Shown here one piece after another: positions 1-7,907 of a stretch of DNA of 64,000 nucleotides; positions within the stretch are counted from its first letter, which is position 1; every line of letters starts with the position of its first letter. Source of the stretch: Mechercharimyces sp. CAU 1602 (GTDB lineage Bacteria > Bacillota > Bacilli > Thermoactinomycetales > JANTPT01); contig NZ_JANTPT010000001.1 in NCBI RefSeq assembly GCF_024753565.1, forward strand, positions 1,445,969-1,509,968. Reading direction: 5' to 3'. Below the pieces are notes generated by a model that was not told the origin of the DNA, searched no databases, and was given only the letters and a program-made list of their open reading frames with translations. The position numbers and the translations under genes were made by a program.

Positions 1-161
1 ACGAGCGGGCTACCTACTGTCGTTTCACCATCTTTATTTACAAGCAATACATGGTCAAAAACTACGGATTCTTCTGCGTCTGCGGTTAATTTTTCAATAT
101 ACAGTGTGTCACCTTCTTGAACACGGTACTGTTTTCCGCCAGTTTGAATCAGTGCATACAT
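1..161 (-). CDS. rplU: 50S ribosomal protein L21 (N-terminal part)
   Basis: The reverse strand reads [14 protein letters not shown] followed by an acidic beta-rich stretch ([19 protein letters not shown]), which is the start of bacterial L21, a large-subunit protein that binds 23S rRNA. Only the first 53 codons are inside the window; the gene runs off the left edge. ATG lies about 9 bases after a GGAGGG Shine-Dalgarno. It follows spoIVFB on the same strand, as in other Bacillales, but has its own leader and promoter at 165-339. Confidence 0.95.
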   Translation of the reverse strand, partial: MYALIQTGGKQYRVQEGDTLYIEKLTADAEESVVFDHVLLVNKDGETTVGSPL

Positions 162-164
162 CGT

Positions 165-304
165 CCGGGTCCCTCCTTCATCTTCAGTCTCGCCAGCCTC
201 CAGGTGGGAGTTTGTCTCCTCTTACAACCTTGACTGAGCGGTTATTGCCGGGTAACCCCTGGTTGACTGCTTATGATACCTTGAGAGCATCAAGCAGCAA
301 TAAC
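165..304 (-). ncRNA. L21 leader (autoregulatory 5' UTR of rplU)
   Basis: About 140 untranslated bases lie between the promoter at 311-339 and the rplU start codon, with several self-complementary GC-rich segments. Firmicutes commonly carry a structured L21 leader here that is thought to let L21 control its own operon. The call rests on position, length and folding potential; I could not align it to the family model. Confidence 0.6.
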
Positions 305-310
305 AAATGA

Positions 311-339
311 ATTTTAGCATATAGCACGGAAAATGTCAA
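311..339 (-). promoter_or_regulatory. sigma-A type promoter of the rplU leader
   Basis: On the minus strand there is TTGACA, a 17-base spacer and TAAAAT, a near-consensus vegetative promoter. It sits between the spoIVFB stop and the leader, so the ribosomal protein genes can be transcribed independently of the sporulation genes upstream. Confidence 0.8.
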
Positions 340-366
340 AAAAACAGAGGTAAAACTATCTCTTCA

Positions 367-1239
367 CTAACGGAGAAAAATCAAATCTTTCATCGTCGCC
401 CGCGGATTTTTCTCTTGAAAATAATGTGTTAAAAGTACTTCCTCTGGTATCGTCACTTTGCCGGGATCGTCTCCATCTGTAATTCGCATACAATGATACC
501 CTTCTTTTTTCCATCTTTTCACCACCGAAAGCAACTTCTCATCTTGTTTCACATCTACCCACACCAAAGGCGTTCGTTTGCTGCGACGACAATTGTAGCG
601 GTGCATCAAGTGACGGATAAATTGAAAATCCTTTTGTCTGTATGCCATCCAGTTGGAGAGACCGAGGAATAATGCAATTACTAGCAAATTGAGATGAATC
701 CCTCCTATCATCACACTAACACCGAGCAAAGCAACAGAGAGAGCAAAGCCAATCAGAATCGAATAGACGATTGATTTGCGATAAGGTAGATAATAACTGA
801 GCACTCCCTGGAAAACACGCCCCCCATCCAACGGATAAATCGGCAAAAGATTAAACCCTGCTATGAGAGCATTACAGTAGATAAAGTAAGAAGTCCACTC
901 TGCCGACCACCAACTGGCATAATAAAAGATAAACCCGACCAAGATCATCATTACATTGTGAAATGGACCCGCTAAAGCCACAATTAGCTCTTCTTGAGTC
1001 GAAACCGTCCCCCACTCATCTGTCTTCGCTACTCCGCCAAATGGAAGTAATTCCAATGACTCCACGCGCCAGCCAAATGACCACGCCGCCGTAATATGAC
1101 CCATCTCATGGATAATTACAAGCACAAATAAGGTGATAATCTCGAGAAATCGACCCGTCACCACTGCAGACAGGATGACCACCCAAAATAAAAAGTGAAT
1201 ACGTATCCGCACATTGGACCAGGGCCATTTATTGTTCAA
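367..1239 (-). CDS. spoIVFB: Stage IV sporulation protein FB, intramembrane metalloprotease
   Basis: Site-2-protease family (M50). In sporulating cells this zinc protease of the outer forespore membrane cleaves pro-sigma-K. The 290-residue protein has the zinc motif HEMGH at about residue 44, the second catalytic block PLDGGRV near 138, several membrane spans, and a C-terminal soluble domain (about 225-290) resembling the CBS-like domain of SpoIVFB. Length is close to the Bacillus protein (288). The ATG overlaps the end of spoIVFA by 11 bases, suggesting translational coupling with its partner. Confidence 0.95.
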   Translation of the reverse strand: MNNKWPWSNVRIRIHFLFWVVILSAVVTGRFLEIITLFVLVIIHEMGHITAAWSFGWRVESLELLPFGGVAKTDEWGTVSTQEELIVALAGPFHNVMMILVGFIFYYASWWSAEWTSYFIYCNALIAGFNLLPIYPLDGGRVFQGVLSYYLPYRKSIVYSILIGFALSVALLGVSVMIGGIHLNLLVIALFLGLSNWMAYRQKDFQFIRHLMHRYNCRRSKRTPLVWVDVKQDEKLLSVVKRWKKEGYHCMRITDGDDPGKVTIPEEVLLTHYFQEKNPRATMKDLIFLR

Positions 1240-2011
1240 AAGGGATCACACCCGATGGGTTTTGAAACTGGTCTTCTTTTCGATATCCAAAATACAGAAG
1301 GGAGTCACCCTCCTTTTCCCCTATCACACCCACCTTCTCTTCCTTTTGTATCCAATCCCGTTCTTCAACAACAATCTCTTCTAAATGTGCATACCATGTC
1401 TCTTGTCCATCTAAATGACGTAAAATGACGGTTTTACCCAAACCCTCCTTCTCACCAGCAAAAATGACCCACCCTCTTTCAACTGCAATCACTGACTCTA
1501 TTGATTGTGCACGCAAAACGAGCATCGGCTCATCAGATGCAAAGGGGCGAACCACTTCGATCTCTCCATTTAATGGCTTCCCCCAAGCTAATCCCTGTGG
1601 TTGCTCTTTCTGATCTCCCCCTGAAAAAGCGGGGATTAGCGCAGAATTTCCTTCCAAATTCTCATGATACCATCTAGCCACGCCAGTAAAGTCAAAAGGG
1701 CGCTCCATCGTCTTCTCAATCGCCATCTGCGCCTGCATACTCGCAGTCGTAGAAGTAGTGAAAATCATATACGTTAATAGAAACAACATCGACGAAAGCA
1801 CGACTTGTATAAAGAACCGTTTGTATACTTTTGATCTTCCATGATTTGGCGGACGCACCCCTTGATTCCAGGGTGCAATCTCATTTCTTTTCCCTGTAGA
1901 CTCCCAGCCACGGTCTGGTTTATCTTCTATAAAACGATGATGACGCCCTTGTTGTATCTGTTGAATTCGCTGTTCTCTCCGTTTTCGAATACTTTCTTTA
2001 AATTCACTCAT
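1229..2011 (-). CDS. spoIVFA: Stage IV sporulation protein FA, regulator of SpoIVFB
   Basis: SpoIVFA anchors and restrains SpoIVFB in the outer forespore membrane until a forespore signal arrives. I start it at MSEFKES, 5-6 bases after AGGTGAT, giving 260 residues, close to the Bacillus length. There is a basic N-terminal region, one membrane span near residues 72-92 (VVLSSMLFLLTYMIF) and a C-terminal LytM/M23-like domain (GKTVILRHLDGQETWYAH) that appears to lack a full set of metal ligands, as expected for a non-catalytic regulator. It overlaps spoIVFB by 11 bases. Confidence 0.9.
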   Translation of the reverse strand: MSEFKESIRKRREQRIQQIQQGRHHRFIEDKPDRGWESTGKRNEIAPWNQGVRPPNHGRSKVYKRFFIQVVLSSMLFLLTYMIFTTSTTASMQAQMAIEKTMERPFDFTGVARWYHENLEGNSALIPAFSGGDQKEQPQGLAWGKPLNGEIEVVRPFASDEPMLVLRAQSIESVIAVERGWVIFAGEKEGLGKTVILRHLDGQETWYAHLEEIVVEERDWIQKEEKVGVIGEKEGDSLLYFGYRKEDQFQNPSGVIPFEQ

Positions 2012-2133
2012 CTTTATCACCTGCCTGTCCTTCATTTGTACAAACTTATGCTTGTACGAATAAAGGTATGACTTGGACTCTACTACGGTTAACAGGTGAA
2101 GCAAGACACTCCCATCCGCTCACATTGGAACCA

Positions 2134-2166
2134 TAAAAAAAAGCACCCTTAAACGGGTACTTTTTA
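2134..2166. terminator. Bidirectional hairpin terminator after minD
   Basis: A 9-bp stem (2140-2148 with 2155-2163) is flanked by A-runs on one side and T-runs on the other, so it can end transcription on either strand. On the minus strand it separates minCD from spoIVFAB. Confidence 0.75.
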
Positions 2167-2192
2167 TCTTAGATCATTTATGGTCGCTCTTT

Positions 2193-2987
2193 TCAAGCAA
2201 ACCCAAACCATCGCTTCATACGGGACATCATTTTTTTTCGTTTCTCCATCATGAGTAAAGGTACGGTTTCTCCCTGGATCCGGCGCGCGATATTATGATA
2301 GGCACGTGCGGACACACTTCCATTTTTTAATACAACCGGTTCTCCTACATTACCAGCTCGAATGATATTCTCATCATCAGGCACAACCCCTAAAAGATCA
2401 ACGGCAAGTACAGAAACCACTTCATCGACACTCATCATGCCTCCATCTTTTGCCATATGTTCCCGATAACGATTAATGATCAACTTTGGAGGTTGAATCG
2501 ACTCTTTCTCCAGTAGCCCGATCACTCGATCTGCATCTCGCACAGAGGCATTCTCAGGAGTTGCCACTACAATCGCTTGGTCGACACCAGATACAGCGCT
2601 TTTAAAGCCATTTTCAATGCCGGCGGGACAGTCGACTAGTACATAATCAAACTGTTCTTTTAATTCTCCATTTAGCCAACGCAATTGGCTAGATGTAATC
2701 GCCGACTTGTCCTTCGATTGTGCCGCCGGCAACAAGTAAAGATTTTCACAGCGCTTGTCCCGAATCAGCGCTTGCTCTGCTGTACATTTTTTCTCTAATA
2801 CATCAACCAGGTCGTAGATAATCCGATTCTCCAAACCCATCAAGACATCTAAATTACGTAGACCGATATCCGTATCTACCAAACAGACGCTTTTGCCCGT
2901 TAACGCTAATGCCGTCCCGATGTTTGCCGTCGTGGTAGATTTACCTACACCACCTTTGCCAGACGTAATAACGATCGCTTCTCCCAT
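2193..2987 (-). CDS. minD: Septum site-determining ATPase MinD
   Basis: ParA/MinD-type ATPase that carries MinC to the membrane and blocks division away from mid-cell. The deviant Walker A motif GKGGVGKST sits at residues 10-18, followed by DTDIGLRNLD and the DCPAGIE block. The C-terminus (KKMMSRMKRWFGF) is the amphipathic membrane-targeting helix. I use the start MGEAIVITSGKGG, preceded by GGAGGGAGGGA; 264 residues, the usual length. It lies 20 bases after minC in the same operon. mreBCD, which usually precede minCD in Bacillus, are absent. Confidence 0.96.
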   Translation of the reverse strand: MGEAIVITSGKGGVGKSTTTANIGTALALTGKSVCLVDTDIGLRNLDVLMGLENRIIYDLVDVLEKKCTAEQALIRDKRCENLYLLPAAQSKDKSAITSSQLRWLNGELKEQFDYVLVDCPAGIENGFKSAVSGVDQAIVVATPENASVRDADRVIGLLEKESIQPPKLIINRYREHMAKDGGMMSVDEVVSVLAVDLLGVVPDDENIIRAGNVGEPVVLKNGSVSARAYHNIARRIQGETVPLLMMEKRKKMMSRMKRWFGFA

Positions 2988-3007
2988 CATTCCCTCCCTC
3001 CCTCTCA

Positions 3008-3682
3008 TCATAATTGTCGATAACGACTTTCCTTCCATTCCCAGTCGGGTCGCAATCGAGCCAATTGTGGCATCTTATCAACGGCAATCTGCTGATCCTG
3101 CAGATGTGCGAAGTGCATCCCTGTCTCTGTATCCTCCCATTGGTCTGGGGGTCTTGAAATCACATCGGCAATTCGTAATTGTGTCGGTCGTAATTGTGAG
3201 GCGGCAATAATGCTTGTTCCATCACCTATCGTTCCTGCATGAGCCAATCCCCTCAAAGCACCCATAACATAAATACTACCTTCAGCTTTAATGCTTCCCC
3301 CAGGGTTCACATCCCCGAGTAACATCACATCCCCGTGATGTTGCAATAACTGACCAGAACGCACTGTTCCCGTCAAAATGTGAAGGCCTGCTCCCGGCTC
3401 TAATAGATATGGGCGGCCGATCGCTTCAATCGAGCGGATGATTAAATTTTTTCTAATGGCAAACAGAGAGCGTAGCTCTATTTCTTCTTCCTTCGTAATT
3501 TGACGTCGACCTAATTTTAACATCACATGCATATCGGGTCCGTTCCATAAATTGGCACTTTGCTCTAATTTATATTTGATTTCCTCTAATATCGCAGGGA
3601 AAGGTCGTGAATCATCCAGCAGAAAATGAAGACCATCTTTTGTTCCCTTTATCACTACTGCTGGTTTTAACACTTGTCCCAT
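3008..3682 (-). CDS. minC: Septum site-determining protein MinC
   Basis: Inhibitor of FtsZ polymerisation, recruited by MinD. The 224-residue protein has the N-terminal FtsZ-inhibiting domain (about 1-100) and the C-terminal beta-helix that binds MinD, with the typical GTVRSGQ, GDVNPGGSIKAEGSIYVMGALRGLAHAG and AxQLRPTQLRIAD blocks. I use the ATG at 3682, 8 bases from GAGG; a GTG nine bases upstream is an alternative. First gene of a two-gene minCD unit directly downstream of radC. Confidence 0.95.
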   Translation of the reverse strand: MGQVLKPAVVIKGTKDGLHFLLDDSRPFPAILEEIKYKLEQSANLWNGPDMHVMLKLGRRQITKEEEIELRSLFAIRKNLIIRSIEAIGRPYLLEPGAGLHILTGTVRSGQLLQHHGDVMLLGDVNPGGSIKAEGSIYVMGALRGLAHAGTIGDGTSIIAASQLRPTQLRIADVISRPPDQWEDTETGMHFAHLQDQQIAVDKMPQLARLRPDWEWKESRYRQL

Positions 3683-3763
3683 ACGCGTCACCTCGTCTCA
3701 CCCAATAAATTCTCTATCTCTACCTTTTTTCCTGCCACAAACGCTTCTCTCAGCCGATTCGTA

Positions 3764-3790
3764 CAAAAAAATAAAAGGGTGGCACCCCTT
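3764..3790 (-). terminator. Weak terminator at the end of radC
   Basis: A short stem (AAG/CTT plus GGGT/ACCC with a bulged C) is followed on the minus strand by TTATTTTTTT. It overlaps the radC stop codon and would partly separate radC from minCD. Confidence 0.45.
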
Positions 3791-4493
3791 ATGAGGATAA
3801 TATCCCTTTTTCTTTCATACTATAATAAGTTTGATCTCCAATAACCACATGGTCCAACAAGGGTATTCCCAATACCTCCCCTGCCTCCGCCAAGCGGTGT
3901 GTAATCTGAATATCCTCGCGACTGGGAGTGGGATCACCACTAGGATGATTATGCAAACAGATCACAGCTGCTACACCGCGGCGTATCCCTTCTCGAAAAA
4001 CTTCACGCGGGTGCACAATGGATGCATTTAATGTTCCTACGAAAATGGTCTTCTTTCCCAATATCTGATGCTTGGTATCTAGTAACAAACAGACGAAATG
4101 CTCCTGCTTAAGATACCTCATCTCTTCCATCACATAATCTGCCGCATCGTGTGGGCAGCGAATTTTATAACGCTCTTCCGGTTGAATACGTGCAATGCGA
4201 CGACCCAACTCAACACCGGCTAAAAGCTGAACTGCTTTAGCTGGACCAATCCCATGAATCCCTATCAGTTCATCTAGCGTCATCTCTGCCAATCCCCGAA
4301 TTCCTCCCGTTTGCACCAACACTCGATCCGCCAGACTCAGCACAGATTCATTTGTTGTGCCGGTACGTAAGAGAATCGCAATCAAGTCCGCATGGGAGGC
4401 TTGACTCGTTCCTATTGCTAAGATACGCTCACGCGGACGTTCTTCCATTGGGAGATCACGCACCATGATCGGATCGTGTTCATACACTGACAA
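3789..4493 (-). CDS. radC: RadC family JAMM-domain protein
   Basis: RadC/YsxA family, 234 residues. An N-terminal helix-hairpin-helix region (IHGIGPAKAVQLLAG, about 80-95) precedes the JAB1/MPN domain whose metal motif HNHPSGDPTPSREDI is intact. The cellular role is unclear; the old link to DNA repair is not well supported. The longest reading starts at TTG, 4 bases after AAGGAGG; a GTG two codons later or an ATG at 4466 are alternatives. In Bacillus, maf lies upstream and mreBCD downstream; neither is present here. Confidence 0.93.
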   Translation of the reverse strand: MSVYEHDPIMVRDLPMEERPRERILAIGTSQASHADLIAILLRTGTTNESVLSLADRVLVQTGGIRGLAEMTLDELIGIHGIGPAKAVQLLAGVELGRRIARIQPEERYKIRCPHDAADYVMEEMRYLKQEHFVCLLLDTKHQILGKKTIFVGTLNASIVHPREVFREGIRRGVAAVICLHNHPSGDPTPSREDIQITHRLAEAGEVLGIPLLDHVVIGDQTYYSMKEKGILSS

Positions 4494-4571
4494 TGCTCCT
4501 CCTTGAAGGCCCTCTAGGTTCCAGTCGTAGGTGGGTGTTCCTTAAGTTGTGCGGCTCCCATGACCACGAAA

Positions 4572-5048
4572 TTATTTGACACTCCCCACGCATGTATGCG
4601 GGGGATTCTTGGAAGCTCCCGTCTAGTAATAGGATCGACTCCAAGCTTAGACGGTCTGCCCGACCGCAGTTAATCGCAGTCCTTCTTTCAAAATGTTCAG
4701 GGAGGCGTTAATGTCTCGGTCATGATGAGCGCGACATTCTGGACAAGTCCACTCCCTTACATTGAGGTTCTTCACCTCTTTGTTTCGGTAACCACAGGAA
4801 GAGCATAGCTGACTCGAAGGATAGGATTTCCCCACCTTCACAACGCTTCTCCCATACCACTTGGCTTGATACCCGAGCAGGGTGACAGTCGATCCGTTTG
4901 CTTTTTGAAGTAGCGGGAAAAGGCATCCGCTAGGTTCTTAAGGGATCTTTGCAGAAAGGTTGAATCCACTTCCCTTAGCCATTCCAACTCTTTTTTCAAT
5001 TGCGTCAATTGACGCGAGCAGGCGGGATAGGAAAGCCCCTTTTGCCAC
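4572..5048 (-). mobile_element. Decayed IS200/IS605-family element (tnpB-only type) with right end
   Basis: The left side keeps a typical IS605-group right end: the hairpin CCCCACGCATGTATGCGGGG at 4576-4596 next to TTTGACACT. Inside is a tnpB relic (see 4647-5048). The segment 5051-5293 on the same strand carries sequence like the upstream flank of such elements (CTTTAGCTGTGGGGATGAAAG) and an 80-codon open frame that I do not regard as a protein. No tnpA is visible. The element fills the gap between spoIIB and radC. Exact ends are uncertain. Confidence 0.75.
4647..5048 (-). pseudogene. tnpB: tnpB (IS605 OrfB) pseudogene with internal deletion
   Basis: The 5' part reads WQKGLSYPACSRQLTQLKKE, then [19 protein letters not shown] and AFSRYFKK, matching the N-terminal domain of TnpB after its first 20-25 residues. 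After a frameshift the frame jumps to [15 protein letters not shown], then the zinc ribbon (CSSCGY with [17 protein letters not shown]) and the C-terminus. Roughly 200 or more residues between these blocks are missing, including the first two acidic residues of the RuvC core, so it cannot encode an active nuclease. A stop codon lies in frame just upstream of the first Trp. Confidence 0.85.
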
Positions 5049-5294
5049 TATTATATACGGGGTGGGTCGGACTTGCGAGAGGGATGAATCCTCCCTTGTC
5101 TGACGCTCGCTTTCATCCCCACAGCTAAAGCCAGAGGTTTTCCTGCTCGCAAAGATATAAAGGTTCTCACAACATCTACAACGAATAGATCATTTTTATG
5201 TATGCTAGATGCTCCATTCATGTAGATGAGTAGAAAATGAGCTTCTAGCGTCATTTTATCAATTTCCATCGTGTGAAACAAGCAACTTACCACA

Positions 5295-6359
5295 TTACTT
5301 CACAGAGCTGACAAATTGATTATAAGCAATCGCATACCGTAATAAACCCTCTTGCATCTGCCATAAGATTGCCTCACTGGGCGATTTTTTTAATACAAAA
5401 GCGGACTGAACCGCTTGATCCAATGCTTGTGTCATCGTCTTCATATACTCCGTCTGTTCCTCATTTAATGCCTTAAGAGTATCTTCTTGTTGTTGGATCA
5501 GAGATTGATAACCCTTTTGTAACTTCTCTTCTGCTAATTTGCTCGCAACCGCTTCCTCTCTCCCCCCCATCCCAGCTACGGTAACCTCTTCTAACATCGT
5601 AAACAATTCAATTCCAGTAAGGAGCACCGGCTCTACTTTTTGTGTCAACTCTTTCGTAGCAGAGCCTTTCAAAGATAAATCCTTTAGATAAACATCGACT
5701 TCATCTTTCTGATAATATGCTGAAAGTTTTAGCGCATCATCACGCTTCACTGAAACCCCCAGATAGATACGATATGGTTTTTGATCCGTCATCACCGCTG
5801 CCCGTCCACGACTGCGATAATCTTCTACTTTCTCCTGCGCTCCCGCAACTTCATTAAATGACCCCGCCTGTAATAGCGTCACTTGAAAAGTAGGGAGTGA
5901 GGCCATGGCTCCCCCCGCCTCTTTCTTATCCGTTGTTATATTCTTAGGCTCATTTTGCAAGTGAGCATCGATACTCTGAGATGAGGAAGAGGAAGAGTCA
6001 GTAAAAAAAAGAACCAAAATGGAATAACCTAATACTACCCCCAACAAAATAGCACTCACTACAGCGAGCAGTAACGTAACAAACGGACGTTGTGTCACTG
6101 CTTGTTTCTTGGGATACGAAAGTGAGTGTCGTGGCCCTCCCCACTCTACACTATCCGCCTCCTCAGTTTGTTGCTGATATACCAATGGAAACGGCGGTTT
6201 CTTTTGCTTTGAAACGGATGAAGGAGATTTCTTTACATCTCTTTTATCATTATCTATTCTCTTCACTATTTTTGGGGATGGTGTTTGAATCGGTCGTCTC
6301 TCTCTTTCCTTCTGTTCCCGTTTTTTCTTCGTGCCAACTGTTACTCTTGGTTGAGCCAT
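5295..6359 (-). CDS. spoIIB: SpoIIB-like sporulation protein with SPOR domain
   Basis: 354-residue bitopic membrane protein. A very basic cytoplasmic N-terminus (about 1-92) precedes one membrane span (TLLLAVVSAILLGVVLGYSI, about 95-114), a Ser-rich linker and a SPOR-type domain (about 155-232: FQVTLLQAGSFNEVAGAQEK, YRIYLGVSVKRDDALKL), then a helical C-terminal region. SpoIIB localises to the sporulation septum and helps engulfment; SPOR domains bind denuded glycan. Identity rests on architecture and position downstream of comC. The upstream terminator at 6426-6456 implies its own promoter. Confidence 0.8.
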   Translation of the reverse strand: MAQPRVTVGTKKKREQKERERRPIQTPSPKIVKRIDNDKRDVKKSPSSVSKQKKPPFPLVYQQQTEEADSVEWGGPRHSLSYPKKQAVTQRPFVTLLLAVVSAILLGVVLGYSILVLFFTDSSSSSSQSIDAHLQNEPKNITTDKKEAGGAMASLPTFQVTLLQAGSFNEVAGAQEKVEDYRSRGRAAVMTDQKPYRIYLGVSVKRDDALKLSAYYQKDEVDVYLKDLSLKGSATKELTQKVEPVLLTGIELFTMLEEVTVAGMGGREEAVASKLAEEKLQKGYQSLIQQQEDTLKALNEEQTEYMKTMTQALDQAVQSAFVLKKSPSEAILWQMQEGLLRYAIAYNQFVSSVK

Positions 6360-6425
6360 TTGTTCCTCTCTCCCCTTCTATCAGCTATTCTCTATTACTA
6401 TATGATTTAATAGAGGAGCTAGAAC

Positions 6426-6456
6426 CAAAAAAAAGAAGCTGTACCTTGGGTACAGC
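6426..6456 (-). terminator. Intrinsic terminator of the pilMNO operon
   Basis: A perfect 8-bp stem GCTGTACC/GGTACAGC with a 3-base loop is followed on the minus strand by TTCTTTTTTTT. It lies just after pilO and before spoIIB. Confidence 0.9.
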
Positions 6457-6459
6457 CCC

Positions 6460-7320
6460 CTAGTCTTCATCTTTTTCATCTGTCAAATCCTCTTTTTCCT
6501 CGGTAGCAGACACATCAAGGTCAGATGAAGACACATCTTTCTCTTTTTTCTCTTTCTTATCCTCATCTCTTTCTATCTGCTTTTCTTTCTCCTCTACCTC
6601 AATCTTTTTTCCCGCTTCCGTCTCAATCTCCTGCAATTCTAACTTAGGTAGATCAAGTAATTGATCATCTTTGTACACATAAAAAGTGAGGCGAATCCGC
6701 ATGCTTCCATGACCTTCTTCTTCACTGGATACAAGATAATCCCAACCTCTTACCGTTACAAGACGATCCATAGAATAATGTAGTTGCTGAAAAAGATCAT
6801 CTAGCTCTTCCTCATCCGCCTCTATAAACATATCTGCCCATAGCGCCTTCATCCCCTTGGGTAATAGAGGGAGACGAATGAGATCCTCTGTCCTTTTGTC
6901 ACCCTTTTCTTTTGCTTCTTGTGCAGAAAAACGCATCTCTTCTAGCTCTTCTGGAGAATCTGCAAACCGAACACCTGTCATCGTCACACCAGCTGCTGCT
7001 GTTCGCTGCTCTAACTCCACCAAGAAGTAAGATACTTGCTCCTCTAAGGGCACCTGAGTTTGTAAGCGTTCCAATTCGCTTTCCCCTAACTTTTGCGGCG
7101 CATCGCTATAGCTAGCTGACAACACCTCTTGGTGGGTTTGAATGAAACGACTCCTCTTGTGATAATTATCCTTAGCTTGATCAAGCACCATTCGTTGTTC
7201 ATATAAGAAAAAGAGGGATACTCCTAGCACAACAAGCGTACTAAAGAAAAAAAAGCAGAATAAGAATCCACTAGACTTCCACCAAAGTGGATGTCGATTA
7301 CGCCAGCGCTTCATCATCAT
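6460..7320 (-). CDS. pilO: PilO-like pilus alignment protein with acidic tail
   Basis: 286 residues with a short basic N-terminus, one membrane span (FLFCFFFFSTLVVLGVSLFF, about 19-38), a coiled-coil segment and an alpha/beta domain (about 95-215) with PilO-like layout. In type IV pilus systems PilM, PilN and PilO form the inner alignment complex. The last 55 residues are an unusual Lys/Glu/Asp-rich tail. It overlaps pilN by 4 bases. Identification rests on size, topology and position after pilN; similarity to known PilO is weak. Confidence 0.65.
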   Translation of the reverse strand: MMMKRWRNRHPLWWKSSGFLFCFFFFSTLVVLGVSLFFLYEQRMVLDQAKDNYHKRSRFIQTHQEVLSASYSDAPQKLGESELERLQTQVPLEEQVSYFLVELEQRTAAAGVTMTGVRFADSPEELEEMRFSAQEAKEKGDKRTEDLIRLPLLPKGMKALWADMFIEADEEELDDLFQQLHYSMDRLVTVRGWDYLVSSEEEGHGSMRIRLTFYVYKDDQLLDLPKLELQEIETEAGKKIEVEEKEKQIERDEDKKEKKEKDVSSSDLDVSATEEKEDLTDEKDED

Positions 7321-7907
7321 TCACCCTCCCCCTCTGTCGATACTCCCTGAAGCTCATCGATCAAAGGTTGAAAACGAAAGTGGAAACGTACAATTTTCAC
7401 ATCTTCTGGATCTAATTTTAGATGTTTGTACACTTCTGCTGACTCAACTGCCTCAAGAGAGAAAGATGTCACAGTATTATTTAACTTCATCTTCTCTGTA
7501 AAAGAAGCGGCATCCGAATAGGAATGAAAAGCAGCCCATCCTTTCAATTCATTCTCCACAACCTGCAGCTGAAAGAGATTTGCTCCTGATGGAAGGGCAG
7601 AATCAATCAATTCAAGACCTTCTGTCCAATCTATGCGCTCTTTCATCAATTGCTCTACTCGCTCACCATAGAGATACGAAGGATCACTGGTAATCATCTC
7701 TTCATCATTGACGATCTCTCGCACAACTTTATAGTCAGCTTCGATCACTTTATTCTCCGCCTCTACTTCTTGTATAGCTACCATTTGTTTATAATAAATC
7801 CAGCCGCTCAAGACAAGAATCGTAGCTAGGAAGAGGACGATGAGGCTGATCCATAACTTATACCAACGCCGCGCCAAAGGAATAGGGGGCATTAGATCGA
7901 TCCTCAT
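7317..7907 (-). CDS. pilN: PilN-like fimbrial assembly protein
   Basis: The start MRIDLMPPIPLARR resembles the PilN signature (xxINLLP near the N-terminus) that binds the groove of PilM. One membrane span follows (about 19-38, WISLIVLFLATILVLSGWIYY), then a coiled coil and a ferredoxin-like periplasmic-type domain; 196 residues. GGAGGA precedes the ATG, which overlaps the pilM stop by one base (TAATG). It lies between pilM and pilO, so the three are probably co-translated. Confidence 0.75.
   Translation of the reverse strand: MRIDLMPPIPLARRWYKLWISLIVLFLATILVLSGWIYYKQMVAIQEVEAENKVIEADYKVVREIVNDEEMITSDPSYLYGERVEQLMKERIDWTEGLELIDSALPSGANLFQLQVVENELKGWAAFHSYSDAASFTEKMKLNNTVTSFSLEAVESAEVYKHLKLDPEDVKIVRFHFRFQPLIDELQGVSTEGEGE

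Noticed and set aside
104-310. Plus-strand 68-codon frame over the rplU start and leader
   Set aside because: Antisense to the start of L21 and its leader; no Shine-Dalgarno and no recognisable protein features.
5051-5293. Minus-strand 80-codon frame next to the tnpB relic
   Set aside because: Its 3' half is the flank typical of IS605-group elements (GMKASVRQG-type text arises by chance from it) and it has no ribosome-binding site.
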